From assembly GCF_014839805.1 (NCBI RefSeq), contig NC_051121.1:5191116-5255115 (forward strand): DNA of 64,000 nucleotides, given 5' to 3'. Shown here one piece after another: positions 1 to 10,441 of this stretch. Position 1 is the stretch's first letter. The number at the start of each line of letters is the position of its first letter. The notes below the pieces were generated by a model. It was not told where the DNA came from, searched no databases, and worked only from the letters and a program-made list of their open reading frames with translations. Source of the DNA: Manduca sexta. Its lineage: Eukaryota; Arthropoda; Insecta; Lepidoptera; Sphingidae. The position numbers and the translations under genes are program-made.

Positions 1-332
1 TTCTTCTTCCCTGCCAGCCCGAGCTGGCCTCTTTGTTTACTAAGTATATTTTTCATTTATTTTATTTTCAATATAGATTGTCTTTATTTATATAAGCTAA
101 TCTAATTAAGTAATAATTAAATGTTCTCATGTACCTTGAGTTATTATAAGTGCAACCATGTTCGCCTACGTGATGTATTCATCAAGCATTTTTATTTATT
201 TTTTTATTTTTTAGAACAGTATAATACAGGACTGATATTATTTTCGAATGTAATTGCCACGTAATGCACAACCTAACTCGACGGCGACGATCGTCAGAAA
301 TAAAGCCCACGCATCTGATCCATTGCGTTGCA
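1..332. other. AT-rich sequence, nothing recognised
   Basis: No ORF of note and no repeat family recognised. The last 13 bases before the following RTE tail are its target-site duplication (from 333). Confidence 0.5.
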
Positions 333-345
333 GGTATCGTCCATC

Positions 346-501
346 ATTTCAGCCCTTGAATCGTCCACTGCTGGACATAGGCCTCCCCCATTGAGCGCCA
401 CAGGAACCGGTTCCGGACCGCCCTCATCCATCGGACTCCAGTGACCCTCACCAGATCATCGGTCCATCTCGTGGGGGGCCTGCCTACGCTGCGTCTCCCT
501 C
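346..501 (-). mobile_element. RTE retrotransposon 3' tail, 5'-truncated
   Basis: The minus strand encodes the end of an RTE-clade reverse transcriptase (pattern RWTDDLVRV...GEAYVQQWT then stop), the same region as the C terminus of the larger copy at 51,533. The insertion is bounded by a perfect 13-bp target-site duplication, GGTATCGTCCATC, at 333-345 and 502-514, so it is a genuine retrotransposition product truncated to about 155 bp. It is non-functional by itself. Confidence 0.85.
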
Positions 502-557
502 GGTATCGTCCATCCCTCGGTAAAACACTATCGTCTGCGCGGTGCCTTACGTAAACA

Positions 558-755
558 GTGGAACCTGAGTGGAATATAAACCTTTCACCATATTGCGGCT
601 CGGTATCTGAATTGGAAATTTTGTTTAAGCCGACACCAGACTACCGCCGTCCATGTTCTCCGGTTTGCTTAGAATTTTCGAAGTTTCGCTTGTTTAAACA
701 GTGTATCGCAGTACTTTGTTTAGTTATGATTTGTAATAACATTTTTACAAGTTGA
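558..755 (+). other. unassigned 65-codon ORF
   Basis: An ATG-started ORF with a hydrophobic, Cys-containing C-terminal stretch. No domain or family is recognised, no splice sites or promoter are evident, and it lies in slightly less AT-rich sequence. It is most likely a chance ORF; it is recorded because nothing else in 515-1,000 explains the composition. Confidence 0.1.
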
Positions 756-999
756 ACAACAATGGACGTCATATTTATTTTATTATTAATAATCTATTTT
801 AGTTTTCTTCGTTTATTATTTTGCGATTCAATCTTTATATTTAAGAAAATTGTAACTGGCCTATTTGTACATTCTAGATATTAAAGAAAAACTAATACGG
901 GGTTTTTATTAAAGCTACAGGTGCCAAAACAACAGTTTTTATTTTGTCTGTTTGTGTGATTGTTTGTACACGCATCAAGCAAAAACTATCGCATAGAAT

Positions 1000-1107
1000 T
1001 AAGTACAGTTTTTACCGATGTATTAGTAGAAATCTATCTTAAAATATACGCTCAATTTTAGTCCAGAAAAACTGTTTTACGCAGGCCGAGCCGCGAATAC
1101 AAACTAG
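1000..1107 (+). mobile_element. decayed Helitron 3' end
   Basis: The segment ends with a GC-rich degenerate hairpin followed by CTAG|T, the usual Helitron 3' terminus (CTAG at 1,104-1,107). Upstream is the diluted form of the body shared by the other short Helitrons here. No 5' TC terminus can be placed. Confidence 0.5.
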
Positions 1108-1292
1108 TAAATAAATATTCATAATAATCCCATATAATAAATCTGACTGTAAAATAACCAACTCATACCTTATGGATATCATAAAACACTCGATTTTAGA
1201 AAAAAAAATATTTAAGATGACTCCTATATTTGTCCGACTTAAATCATCCATAAATAGTGTTGCCCAAATGCAAGAACAAGACGAGACTTAGC

Positions 1293-1405
1293 CAGTCTTG
1301 GTCTTGGTCTTGCGCCAATACACCTGATCTTGGTCTTGGTCTTGGTCTTGCGCTCCCAGTCTTGGTCTTGGTCTTGGTCTTGCAGTCTTGCAAGTCTTGC
1401 AATTA
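1293..1405. repeat. left subterminal GTCTTG hexamer array
   Basis: An imperfect (GTCTTG)n array starts about 40 bp inside the left end of the hAT element. Subterminal short repeats are known transposase-binding sites in hAT elements, so this may be a functional part of the transposon rather than an independent microsatellite. That role is inferred. Confidence 0.85.
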
Positions 1406-1769
1406 TCTATTAGTCTATGACTATTTATTAAAGTTTACTTTAAATCTTAGAAAAACGTATTAGAATTGGAACATTGTGAGCTTGAATTAACATAGCCATA
1501 GTAAAGATCAAGCAGATTAATAAATAACTGAAGATTTGATAAGAAATTCGAAAAATCAACTGACCTATATGTCGTTTTCCATGGAAGTAACTGTTTCTTA
1601 ATAAACATTTATGATTTATAAGCTTACATTTGCTAAAACATGTAAAAAAACAAATTAATTACAATAACTTGACTGTATTTTAAAGAACAATACTTATCTG
1701 TCTAGAAAGAGATTGAACCTTCAACTTATAAGAAATTTAATAAAAGAGTTTTACGATTTATCATTGTAT

Positions 1770-1950
1770 CCCAAAGTAAAAATGAAAAATTATTATTAAT
1801 ATTTCCCAATTGGGACCCGAGTGGGGCCAAAGTGGGAAATCCCAAAGTAAAAATGAAAAATTATTGTTAACATTTCCTAATTGGGGCTTGAGTGGGATTT
1901 AAGTGGGAAATCCCAACGTTGAAATAGTAAATTATTGCTAATAGTTCCGC
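1770..1950. repeat. 71-bp tandem repeat, about 2.5 units
   Basis: Units run 1,770-1,840 and 1,841-1,911, with a partial third to about 1,950. Each unit carries short palindromic G/C blocks such as TTCCCAATTGGG and GTGGGAAATCCC set in AT-rich sequence. It lies inside the hAT element and shares its motif style with the array at 2,276. Confidence 0.8.
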
Positions 1951-2076
1951 TTGAATAAATCTAACTAAGATAAACGAAAAAACAGAAACAAATATTAAAC
2001 ATTTAACCGCAATATTAGTAATATCATCTAGTTGATTCGATGTACATCAAATAAAGCGACGAATGTAATATTCCCG

Positions 2077-2147
2077 CTTGGACCAGTGGTAACGTGAACG
2101 ACTGATGATCAAGAGGACCCGAGTTCGAGCCCAACTGACGACAAGGA
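2077..2147 (+). repeat. tRNA-like segment (SINE head)
   Basis: It has an A-box-like TGGACCAGTGGT and a B-box-like GAGTTCGAGCCC at tRNA spacing, but it does not fold as an intact tRNA. It is best read as the pol III promoter of a SINE, probably one inserted in or captured by the hAT element. Confidence 0.5.
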
Positions 2148-2275
2148 TGCATTCAACCAATAGTTCACTTTCTAATCGAAATATAAAGTTATAGTACCAT
2201 CAGAGTCCGTAATTCAAAATTATTTTTGATTTTTTTGAAATTTTAGATTTTTTATAAATTTAGATTGGGATCTGA

Positions 2276-2415
2276 TGGGGATTTTCCCAATTGGGCCCCA
2301 TTTGGGATTTCCCAATGGGGGCCCATTTGGGATTTCCCAATGGGGGCCCAAGAGGGCTTTGCGTGACATCCCAAAGTGGGCCCCAAGAGGGAAGCCCAAG
2401 AGGGGCCCCATTGGT
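2276..2415. repeat. GC-rich palindromic array (CCCAATGGGG type)
   Basis: Two identical 25-bp units (2,297-2,321 and 2,322-2,346) are surrounded by variant copies. The array alternates G runs and C runs (GGGCCC, TGGGATTTCCCA), so both strands can fold. Overlapping ORFs open on both strands here are by-products of the repeat. Confidence 0.8.
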
Positions 2416-2984
2416 CGCACTTTTAAATTTCTAGTCGGGCTATCCTTACCATTTTATCCCAATCATAATACTACTTGCGTGATCAGTATAATGTATTCAT
2501 TTTCATTCTAAGCACTCTGAAACTTATTTATTCTTTGGAACACCTGTAGGTACTCTTAAAATTCGAAATTATTTTGCATGAGTATACCTACGCCCTATGG
2601 CGGCAATCAAATAGTGTCAAATGTTATGATTTCGGCGTGGCGGCAACGATTGTTTTAGATTTCAAAAGAAGCCGCCGGCGCGTGTATCATAACCATGTAC
2701 TTCCGAAAAGCGGCAAATTTCTTTGAGAAGTAAGTACAAAACCTTTGATGCCGCATTATCAAAGTGCCGATGGTTAAATCATAGCTATGCATGCACTCAG
2801 TTTGATTTTAATAGATATTTTTTTATTCGCTATGTTTATGGTATTAGTCGTAATGCGCATAGGTCCAGTTTTTCATATTCTTTGATACAGTTTTTTGCGT
2901 CTCATAGAATTCCTAAGCGTACCTACCTATACACCGAACTGTTACACCTAACTACTCAGTGAAATAGCGCTAAGTCCTAGCTGC

Positions 2985-3136
2985 AAGACGCAAGAGTCTT
3001 GCAGGCTATGTCTTGTTCTTGCTCAAGTCTTGCACGGTCAGTCTTGGTCTTGGTCTTGCTAAAAATACGCGGTCTTGTTCTTGGTCTTGGTCTTCCAAAA
3101 ACGCAAGAACAAGACCAAGACTGCAAGACCAAGACT
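2985..3136. repeat. right subterminal CAAGAC/GTCTTG array
   Basis: Hexamer repeats lie next to the right hAT terminus. They run as GTCTTG and then switch to CAAGAC close to the end, mirroring the left array. Confidence 0.8.
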
Positions 3137-3170
3137 GAATTTGGGCAACACTATCCATAAATAATACACT

Positions 3171-3491
3171 TGGCGGCGATAGCCTTTTGGGTGTAGATCT
3201 GCCGAGACGAATGTCCGCAGGTTGAAATCCCCGGGGCACACACCTCTGACTTTTCTAAAATTATGTATGTATTCTTTGTAAATTTTCGCTTGCTTTAGCG
3301 GTGAAGGAAATCATCGTGAGAAAACCTGCATACCTGAGAAGTTCTCTGTAGGAATTTTGAGGGTGTGTGAAGTCTACCAATCCGCACTAGGCCAGCGTGG
3401 TGGACTAAGGCCTAACCCGTCTTAGTTGTAAAGAATGCCCGTGCCCAGCAGTGGGACAGTATATAATGCAGGGCTGATATTATTATATTAT
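3171..3491 (+). mobile_element. SINE-1 copy, near full length
   Basis: The tRNA-derived head has a diverged A box (GATAGCCTTTTGGG) and B box (GGTTGAAATCCCC). It is followed by the family body (GTGAAGGAAATCATCGTGAG) and a 3' end with TGCCCAGCAGTGGGAC, then a (TATTATT) tail. It sits about 10 bp beyond the right target duplication of the hAT element. Confidence 0.85.
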
Positions 3492-4009
3492 TAAAACATA
3501 CACGCGACTTCACGTTTCATAACCAATTCATTAGATCAACTGCGCCAAAAAGGCTGTCGACATTAAACTTCTCGTTCAGTTTTACACATCATTGGCTAAC
3601 AATATTCAAACTCATAACACGCAAGGCGGAAACGGAAATAAATTTCCTTGAGTTAAATTTGGAGCACTTCCGCACCCTGTAAGCCTATAAAACTTTTCTA
3701 GTTAAACGCATCGCAAGGTTAATGGGTGCTTCACAATTTCATCCTTACGCTTATATCATATCGAATCGTATGTGTTGAAGTCGTGATATAAAAATTTAGC
3801 GTTAACTAGCTTTGTACACCTGCCTTTATAATTTTAAGTGGGTACTAGGTTATTGCTATATATTATCATTCTCTTTGGTCAGAAAATGAAATCTTGGTTT
3901 AGGCCGTAATGTACGAAATTTCATTGAAAACAGTATTAATTATGCGGCTGTATAGGCTAGAACATTTGCCTTTATGGATAAGTTAGTAAATAAATTAATT
4001 TATTATTGA
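3492..4009. other. no feature recognised
   Basis: AT-rich sequence with no ORF over 60 codons and no match to the families in this window. Confidence 0.5.
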
Positions 4010-4252
4010 CTAGCTGACCCGACAGACGTTTTCTCTTCTTAACTATGAATTTGCAGCGCGCATTCTGTCAATCGCTGAAATTAACTTTTCTTAAATTTTC
4101 TAACGTTCCGCTCAATTTCCTTAATTTTTTCTTTTATAAGATCCTCCTAACAATAACAAACACAACAACAAAAAAAATTGTGAAATCGGTCCAGCCGTTC
4201 ACGCATGATGCGATGACCAAGGGAAATAGAGATTCATTTTTATATATATAGA
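4010..4252 (-). mobile_element. short Helitron
   Basis: On the minus strand it runs from TCTATATATATAAAAATG to GTCGGGTCAGCTAG|T. The 3' flank is the expected T; the 5' flank is T rather than A. It is a sister of the copy at 39,663, and both hold a short hairpin near one end. It has no coding capacity. Confidence 0.7.
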
Positions 4253-4669
4253 ATATTATTAATTCCCCGTTCCTTTTTTTTCTTATGTTTGTTACCTCAG
4301 AACTCGAAAATTTATGAACCGATTTGGAAAATCCTTGTTTTATTCGAAAGAATATACCCCCAATTTGGTCCCATAGATATTTGTCAATATATCTTCACTA
4401 GTTTCATTGATATATATGTTATACGACAATAGCTAGTTTGGTTTTATATGAACAGTTTGTGATTAGTCACACTTATAAAAAAAGAAATACATCAACATGA
4501 CAAATAGAACGAAACTGAACCTTAAATATACGACGAAGTACAGCTGACTAATGTCTTACATTACTCATGGAAGACTTGCCGAATTTATTCTCAAATCATT
4601 AGCATAAGAATTTTATCGTCTCGCCACTTACGTTGAATATATACTTTTGTGTTCGAATGAGTTTTTTCA

Positions 4670-4738
4670 AATTGAAAATGTGTTTAATAAATGCGAATGT
4701 AAAATATTCGGATGTTAAAACCGCAGAAACTGCTGAAC
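4670..4738 (+). mobile_element. Helitron-like fragment
   Basis: A short piece with the pattern AATAAATGCGAATGT ... CAGAAACTGCTGAACTG, also seen at 5,225 and 60,090. It is truncated at both ends and abuts Rep-B. Confidence 0.4.
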
Positions 4739-5066
4739 TGTATTTATACGCCACGGTTTGGTGAGCCCATTGCACCTTATGGTAAGTGGAGTGTTGTCCA
4801 ATAGAATGTCGACTAACGAGAGATGATTACCTCTCAGAAGTCGTCACAATTATGCCGACCTGATGAAACAGGCTGATCTCCGAACGCGACACACTTACGT
4901 GTGCCACTATGGAGGGTTTCACAATAATGCCGGCCTTTTAAAACCAGATATACACAGGCTGATCCCAGAACACAACGTACGTGGGCCACTCTAGCGGGTT
5001 TTAACACCTTGTGTACTCTGGTCGCTAGCCGGGCGGATAAAAAATTTATCCTGCCACCAGCAATAT
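4739..5066 (-). mobile_element. Rep-B copy with internal duplication
   Basis: Rep-B copies share the landmarks GGTAAGTGGAGTG, AATGTCGACTAACGAG, ACAATTATGCCG and GGCCACTATGG. The strand is inferred from T-runs at the low-coordinate end of other copies. Here the central part occurs twice (about 4,846-4,920 and 4,921-5,000), making it longer than its relatives. The family's class is unknown to me. Confidence 0.65.
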
Positions 5067-5224
5067 ATACGATTTGAATTAAATTTTGTCCATTGATAAT
5101 CTATGTCCTGGAAAAAATATTACTATAGGTTTTTTTAATGTCGGAAAGTTCACTAGACCGTAGGTTAATTTCGAGAAACCTCTTTCATACGGGCGAAAGC
5201 AATAGCAGCATCTAGTTTTGCTTT

Positions 5225-5335
5225 TTACTAATATAAATGTGCGTTTGTGAAATATTTGCATGTTAGAATTAAACGCAGAAACTGCTGAACTGATTTTGAT
5301 TAAATTTGTCACACCGATAGACCATGACCACGATT
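5225..5335 (+). mobile_element. Helitron-like fragment
   Basis: Starts near TACTAATATAAATGTGCG and carries CTGCTGAACTGATTTTGAT, the body motif of short lepidopteran Helitrons. No 3' CTAG end is present. Confidence 0.4.
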
Positions 5336-5995
5336 ACCATATAAGTTAATTATTATCGATATAGTTTTCTCATATTGGTGCAATAATTGTTTATGTTATG
5401 TAGGATTTTGTGTTTTTAATTTTTTGTCTTTGTTCCAACAATAAACTTGTTTCTTTCTTTCTTCTGTATCATATTGGAGTAATTGAATCTGAATTTTTAC
5501 ATAGACGGTACTATGGATGGCTACAGAACTTTTCGGATTTCTGTAATAAGCTTCTTATGCAAGCGAAACCGCGCCTAAAACCTAGTGTACTATAAGAACG
5601 TATCAAAAAGCTTTATAAACTCAATTAAATTGGCAGCAGACAAGAATTTCAATAACGCAAGCATGATTAATAGTTAAACAAACTTTAACTAGATCCTTAA
5701 TTTCCAACTAAGTTCTTAGTAAAACAATTACAATTCGGTCGAAATGGTTACTTTGTTTTAAGAAAGAAATTGAATTTCGATATTGTTTTATCGTACATCT
5801 TTTACTATTTTAGGAAAGTAGCTCTAAAAGGCGTGTATTTTGTTACCAAATGATTACAGGCTTACCTAAAAAAAAATGGCATAAAATTCGTTCGTTATCT
5901 ATATTAATATCGATTACACTATAAAGGACTATGCAGACTTAAAAACAAACAAAAAAACAATACCAAAACGCTTAGGACCTAAATTCAAGTTATAA
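5336..5995. other. no feature recognised
   Basis: AT-rich with several A and T runs. Short ORFs here have no recognisable product. Confidence 0.5.
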
Positions 5996-6172
5996 ACATC
6001 TTTACGATTTCCAACCCTCTTGAATTCGACCGCAACGGATGACGTCATCGACGAACCCTCAGGAGACGTCATTACGCATACCACTTTACCATTTTCGTGT
6101 ATTATCGGCCTTATTTCTCTAACAGTAGAGGCATTTTTTGCTATCGTAGCTGTATTATTAGTTTGCCTCGTG
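5996..6172 (+). CDS. candidate exon with a membrane-spanning segment
   Basis: An ATG-less reading frame is open from 5,996 to a stop at 6,182-6,184. It reads an N-glycosylation-like NST, an acidic stretch (DDVIDEPSGD), then a long hydrophobic run including CIIGLISLTVEAFFAIVAVL. A donor-like GTG|GTATGT follows codon 59, at 6,172/6,173. Acceptor candidates are weak (for example the AG at 6,061-6,062). Composition is less AT-rich than its surroundings. A T-rich chance ORF can look hydrophobic, so this is only a candidate, and no family is recognised. Confidence 0.2.
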
Positions 6173-6184
6173 GTATGTCATTGA

Positions 6185-6854
6185 CGAATCTCTGACATTT
6201 CTCATGAAGTGCCATTATGAAATGTTACAGATGCTCGACAACACGCGTCGCTTCCAACAATGAATGTCGACATCAAGATGTTACGACAAAAATAATAGAC
6301 GACAATGTACGTAATGTTTTTATAAGTCTTAGAAAGTACTACGGTGTTTGTGTGAACTTTACGAGGCGTTTGTATGTTTTAGAAATGGCTGACTATTTGA
6401 TATAGCATTTTGTTCTGTTATTGCATAGTGGTTGCTATAAGATTCAGTTTTGCGTACCCAGCCCTATTTAGGTTTAAAGATAGATATATACAATTTGCAT
6501 GCAGTCTTCACCTATAATTCCAATGGTACTTAGCTAGGGTGATCTATAAAAAAAAGAATGGCGTACCATCGCAATTCATAAAAAACTATTATGGATATAA
6601 AAATGTTATATATAAAGGTAACAGAAAATAATTTAAAACTTATTTGGGTGACAGAAACACAAAAATATAAAGTAATGAATAAGATAGATGACGAAACGGC
6701 AAGTACAAATTGCTTGCCGAACAAATTAAAAACTTCAAATCACTTCTATACATTAACTTCATTCGTTTTTTTTATGATCATATAAACTAAAGTAAACCCG
6801 ATGTAAGTTTATTTAATGAAGAAAAAACGGATGTTATAACGGACACAAAAGTTA
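6185..6854. other. no firm feature
   Basis: Includes a 62-codon ORF at 6,217-6,405 and two overlapping ORFs on opposite strands near 6,530-6,785. None resembles a known protein. Confidence 0.4.
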
Positions 6855-6945
6855 GTTAGTTTACGAATGTATGACGTTGAAATAAAACTATTTTACGGAT
6901 TTTATCACTGTTTTTATATTATAATTTTCTAAAACAGATGTATTA
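6855..6945 (+). mobile_element. FB-G foldback arm fragment
   Basis: Carries the FB-G arm sequence (TTGAAATAAAACTATTTTAC, then TTTATATTATAATTTTCT) seen in fuller form at 20,553 and 21,893. Only one arm is present. Confidence 0.55.
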
Positions 6946-7029
6946 ACAGCATCTGAAATTATATTTATTTTTTCTTTTATATCATGGCTTCCACTAATAA
7001 AATATGATAATTCACAGGAGGTCGCTAGA

Positions 7030-7114
7030 TGCGGGCCGCTTCCAATAAGTCGATCTGGAAATCTTTAGGGGAGACCCATGTTCAGCATCCATCCTGCAGC
7101 TAATAATGATGATA
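7030..7114 (+). mobile_element. RTE 3' tail fragment
   Basis: The pattern GATCTGGAAATCTTTAGGGG then AGACCCATGTTCAGCA matches the last codons of the RTE copy at 19,249, ending in a short ATG-type repeat. It is decayed, and no clean target duplication is seen. Confidence 0.65.
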
Positions 7115-7239
7115 AAGTCACATGACAGATTTTGACATCTGAGTTTTATTTATTAAACGCTGTTAAAAACAAAAAAAAATGACCCATCGTACAAATATTT
7201 GTGGAGTCCTGGATCTATATAATACACACACTCACACAT

Positions 7240-7330
7240 TCCATGCTCAAAGGGGTAAGCAGAAGCGCAACTGGTACACCCACTTTCTGCCATATATATT
7301 CCACCCCATGGCGGCATCGATAAATCGCAC
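7240..7330 (-). mobile_element. SINE-3 3' fragment
   Basis: Recognised by AAGGGGTAAGCAGAAGCGCA and the following CACCCACTTTCTGCC, equivalents of the 3' half of the full copy at 45,434. Confidence 0.55.
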
Positions 7331-8475
7331 CCACGCAGCTGAGAACAAGGTCTTAAATCCCAACTTAAGCTCTATTTATTAAAATTATTCATGAATGGCT
7401 ACTTGAGATCCTACTTAGAGGTAAGATTGGTTTATTTTACAGCCCATAGTTACTTATTACTTCAATAACTCATATTTATAGGTCGAAAAAAAACAGTCTT
7501 TGTAACACTAAGTAACGTCCACAACAAAGCAAAAACCAATTAAAACGATGACACACTTCCCTTTTCCAATAACTACAGTAATTATGTTGTCCTATCTTTT
7601 AAGGGACACCATTGTTTGCGTCAAAGAAACACATTAAATTGTAAGCCGGCGCTCACTCGCGTCCTTACTTGGACCAATAATGGTGCAAGTTTAACCATAA
7701 AATGATTTAACGACCATTCTCCGGATCGCTGTCTTTATAGTACACTTAACTTTTTAAATTATTGTAACACTAAGGTAGTGGCCGTATGATTTATAGTGGT
7801 AATTTTAACACGCCTTTCTCTAAGGGTTTATGCACACGACATTTTTAACTAATATGCAGTAAATGCGATGCAATTTGGAGCCGAATACTTTTATAAAGGA
7901 TGTAAGTGTTAAGCATGCGCAGACAAGCGTTTCAAAACTACGCGACTTCGGCTCGTTCAATAACTTCGTGTGCACAAACCCTTATATTCAACACACACAA
8001 TGATAATATTTGGTTTTTAAAAGTTCTGATAATATTCAATAGTAACCTAAGCATACAAAATACGCAAGTTGTCGACGAGCAGCCTGTGTAGCAACTAACA
8101 ACGCGTTGTCTGTATCTTCTACCAAGCAGCAGGGAGCTAACCCTGCTGTGTAATAAAGTCGCTGTCGCTATTATAAATACTGGGAATTATGGATCTATAA
8201 TTATAATGTCCCTGGATGGCGAACACAGTACGTTGACATGCAGTCCTTTATAACCGGAAATTCAATACTGAATCTGAGGTAACTGACTTATTACTCTAGA
8301 TATACAGCAGTGTCGAAGGGTCCATATAACCCGATTCCTGCCAACTTCCCTTTGTGTAGAATTCCTGTAGAATCTAATTATCATTAGAACGATTTGCAGA
8401 CCGCATTTATACATATTAATACCTATATGTTATGTTGGGTTCCCTTTCGGAATATTTCACTTATCGCTACTGCTT
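7331..8475. other. no feature recognised
   Basis: Moderate GC near 7,640-7,740 and 7,910-8,110 but no recognisable protein. A 61-codon ORF at 7,906-8,091 is probably chance. Confidence 0.4.
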
Positions 8476-8485
8476 AGCAATATTA

Positions 8486-8811
8486 ATAATAATATCAGCC
8501 CTGTATTATATACTTGCCCACTGCTGAGCACGGGCCTCCTCTACTACTGAGAGGGATTAAGCCTTAGTCCACCACGCTGGCCTAGTGCGGGTTGGTAGAC
8601 TTCACACACCTTCGAAATTCCTATAGAGAACTTCTCAGATGTTCAGGTTTCCTCACGATGTTTTCCTTCACCATTAAAGCGATCGATAAATTCACAAAGA
8701 ATACACACATGATTTTTTAGAAAAGTCAGAGGTGTGTGCCCTTGGGATTTGAACCTGCGGACATTCGTCTTGGCAGTCCGTTCCACACCCAACTAGGCTA
8801 TCGCCGCTATA
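8486..8811 (-). mobile_element. SINE-1 copy, full length
   Basis: The complete minus-strand copy has A box GATAGCCTAGTTGGG and B box GGTTCAAATCCC, and its 3' tail is a short ATT repeat. A perfect 10-bp target-site duplication, AGCAATATTA, lies at 8,476-8,485 and 8,812-8,821. It is one of the best preserved copies here. Confidence 0.92.
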
Positions 8812-8821
8812 AGCAATATTA

Positions 8822-9184
8822 TTCACCTGCATTCGTTAGCAGTAAAAATGTTATGCTCAAGAACTTTAACAAGTTCTCTAAGCAAACAAGTTAATTATAA
8901 ACAAACAAACGTACAACTTTGTTGAAACTACACCACAAAACTAGTAAGTCAACCGTGAAACTTAAGTTAATGTAACTTTAGAAGACAAATGTGCTGCGAT
9001 CCGAGCGACATCTCTATTTAAATTCTAAACAACACTCAAGCCTATTTCACAAAGTCTGCGTATGCTACACATCCAATGTAGTATATGACTACCTAATACG
9101 AAGTTATGCTATCTATGGTTTCAAGTAAATGGGAATAAAAAGGGTGCAATTTACATTGAACGTAGAAGTTAATTGATGGATTTA
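8822..9184. other. no feature recognised
   Basis: AT-rich sequence between two SINEs, without ORFs or known repeats. Confidence 0.5.
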
Positions 9185-9560
9185 TTTTTGAGTTTCCCCA
9201 TTTCCCACAGCGCGGCCACCAATCACAACGGAGGTCAACCAGGTACGCAGGAGATATTATAGTGCACAAGTATGCGCAATACACAGACGCACTCTGTTCC
9301 TTTACTCTCATAGTCCGGTGAGACAGCAATTCGACAAGACCTAAGAGAGATTATTTGTGGAACCAACAGATTTACGTACTTTCCGAGAAACGCGGGTATC
9401 GCACCAAAAACTTTGTAACTCCGACCTGGGAGTGAGTAAATTTAAGATGGAAAAACCTAGGCATAATTATTTTAAGGCCAACTCGGAATTGGAACCCAGG
9501 ACTTACGATTGTAGACGTAATCGTGCCACGTACGCACTCCAACTACGCCATCGTAACACC
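9185..9560 (-). mobile_element. SINE-2 copy, full length
   Basis: The minus strand begins with a tRNA-like head (TGGCGTAGTTGGA and GGTTCCAATTCC) and ends with the family 3' region (TGCACTATAATATCTCCTGC, GGTGGCCGCG). ORFs on both strands here are SINE by-products. Confidence 0.75.
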
Positions 9561-10326
9561 CAAAGAAATATAATGCTATGAGAACCTACCCACGTATCAT
9601 AACTCTTTCACACAGAGTTGGTACTTTATAGTTAAACGGAACGAATGCCGGTGCGTAGTAAATTGGATGCAGTTTCAACCGAAACACGCGATACGACGGG
9701 TCGATTGTATTTGTTTAATGCGCTAACTAATGCCTATATTTCACAAAGTTTTACTATGTTGATACATTCTACTTACCCATTTTGAGAACATGTATTTGAC
9801 TTGCAAATGTCACTTATTGCTATCAAAATAATTAATGTTCCATCCTACAACACACTAGCATTTTAAAACCGCATACGTAACATTACGTCATACAGTACAG
9901 AAATGTAGCGTATAATTGAAAACTCGTGCAATTTTTGTCTGTGTATAACCCTGACATTTGGAAACTTCCAAGCCAAATAATTCAGACTTTTGCAGACAAA
10001 TACGCAAAATTATCAACAAGACTTGTAAACAAATAAAAATTGCTCTTGAAGCATGTAATCAAAGCCAAACAAAAAGAATTAATGAGACTTGCAAACTTTT
10101 ATTTTGTTTTGAGAAATGATACATTAACATCACCACGGAATGGTAACGATTTATTCTCAACGCAAGTGAAATCCAATATGGCGACTGACGCACACGATAA
10201 TGCCTCTAATCCTATAATACTGTTAATCCTGTTAATTCATAACGTTGGGTTTGTTCTTTAAAGGTCGACCTGGTTTAAGAAGTGGAGATTTGAATATTGC
10301 CAAAGCTGTTGCTAGTAGTTTTATCA
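9561..10326. other. no feature recognised
   Basis: Includes a 73-codon ORF at 10,040-10,261 with no recognisable domain. Confidence 0.4.
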
Positions 10327-10441
10327 TTATAGGCCTTTAGTCGACTGCTGGACAGCCTCCAGTACGTGACCACTTACGTGGGCCACTATGGCGGGTTTTA
10401 ACAACTTGTATACGGGCGGATATAAAATATATCCTACCAGT
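10327..10441. mobile_element. RTE scrap joined to a Rep-B piece
   Basis: A short RTE-tail-like stretch (CGACTGCTGGACA) is followed directly by Rep-B (CACTTACGTGGGCCACTATG to TATATCCTACCA). It is probably two truncated insertions side by side. Confidence 0.5.

Larger units (their letters stand above)
1255..3153. mobile_element. non-autonomous hAT-type transposon, 1.9 kb
   Basis: The terminal inverted repeats are TAGTGTTGCCCAAAT at 1,255-1,269 and its complement at 3,139-3,153. A perfect 8-bp target-site duplication, TCCATAAA, flanks it (1,247-1,254 and 3,154-3,161). An 8-bp duplication with a YAGTGTTG-type terminus is the hAT signature. No transposase is visible; the interior carries CAAGAC/GTCTTG arrays next to both ends, a 71-bp tandem repeat, a tRNA-like segment and a palindromic GC-rich array. 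It would need a transposase in trans. Superfamily assignment rests on TIR and TSD only. Confidence 0.8.

Noticed and set aside
6040..6047. TGACGTCA as a CRE regulatory site
   Set aside because: A single palindromic 8-mer with no promoter context, possibly within the candidate exon.
8760..8805. tRNA genes suggested by A and B boxes in this and other places
   Set aside because: The boxes belong to SINE heads: no intact cloverleaf, and each is followed by a SINE body and tail.
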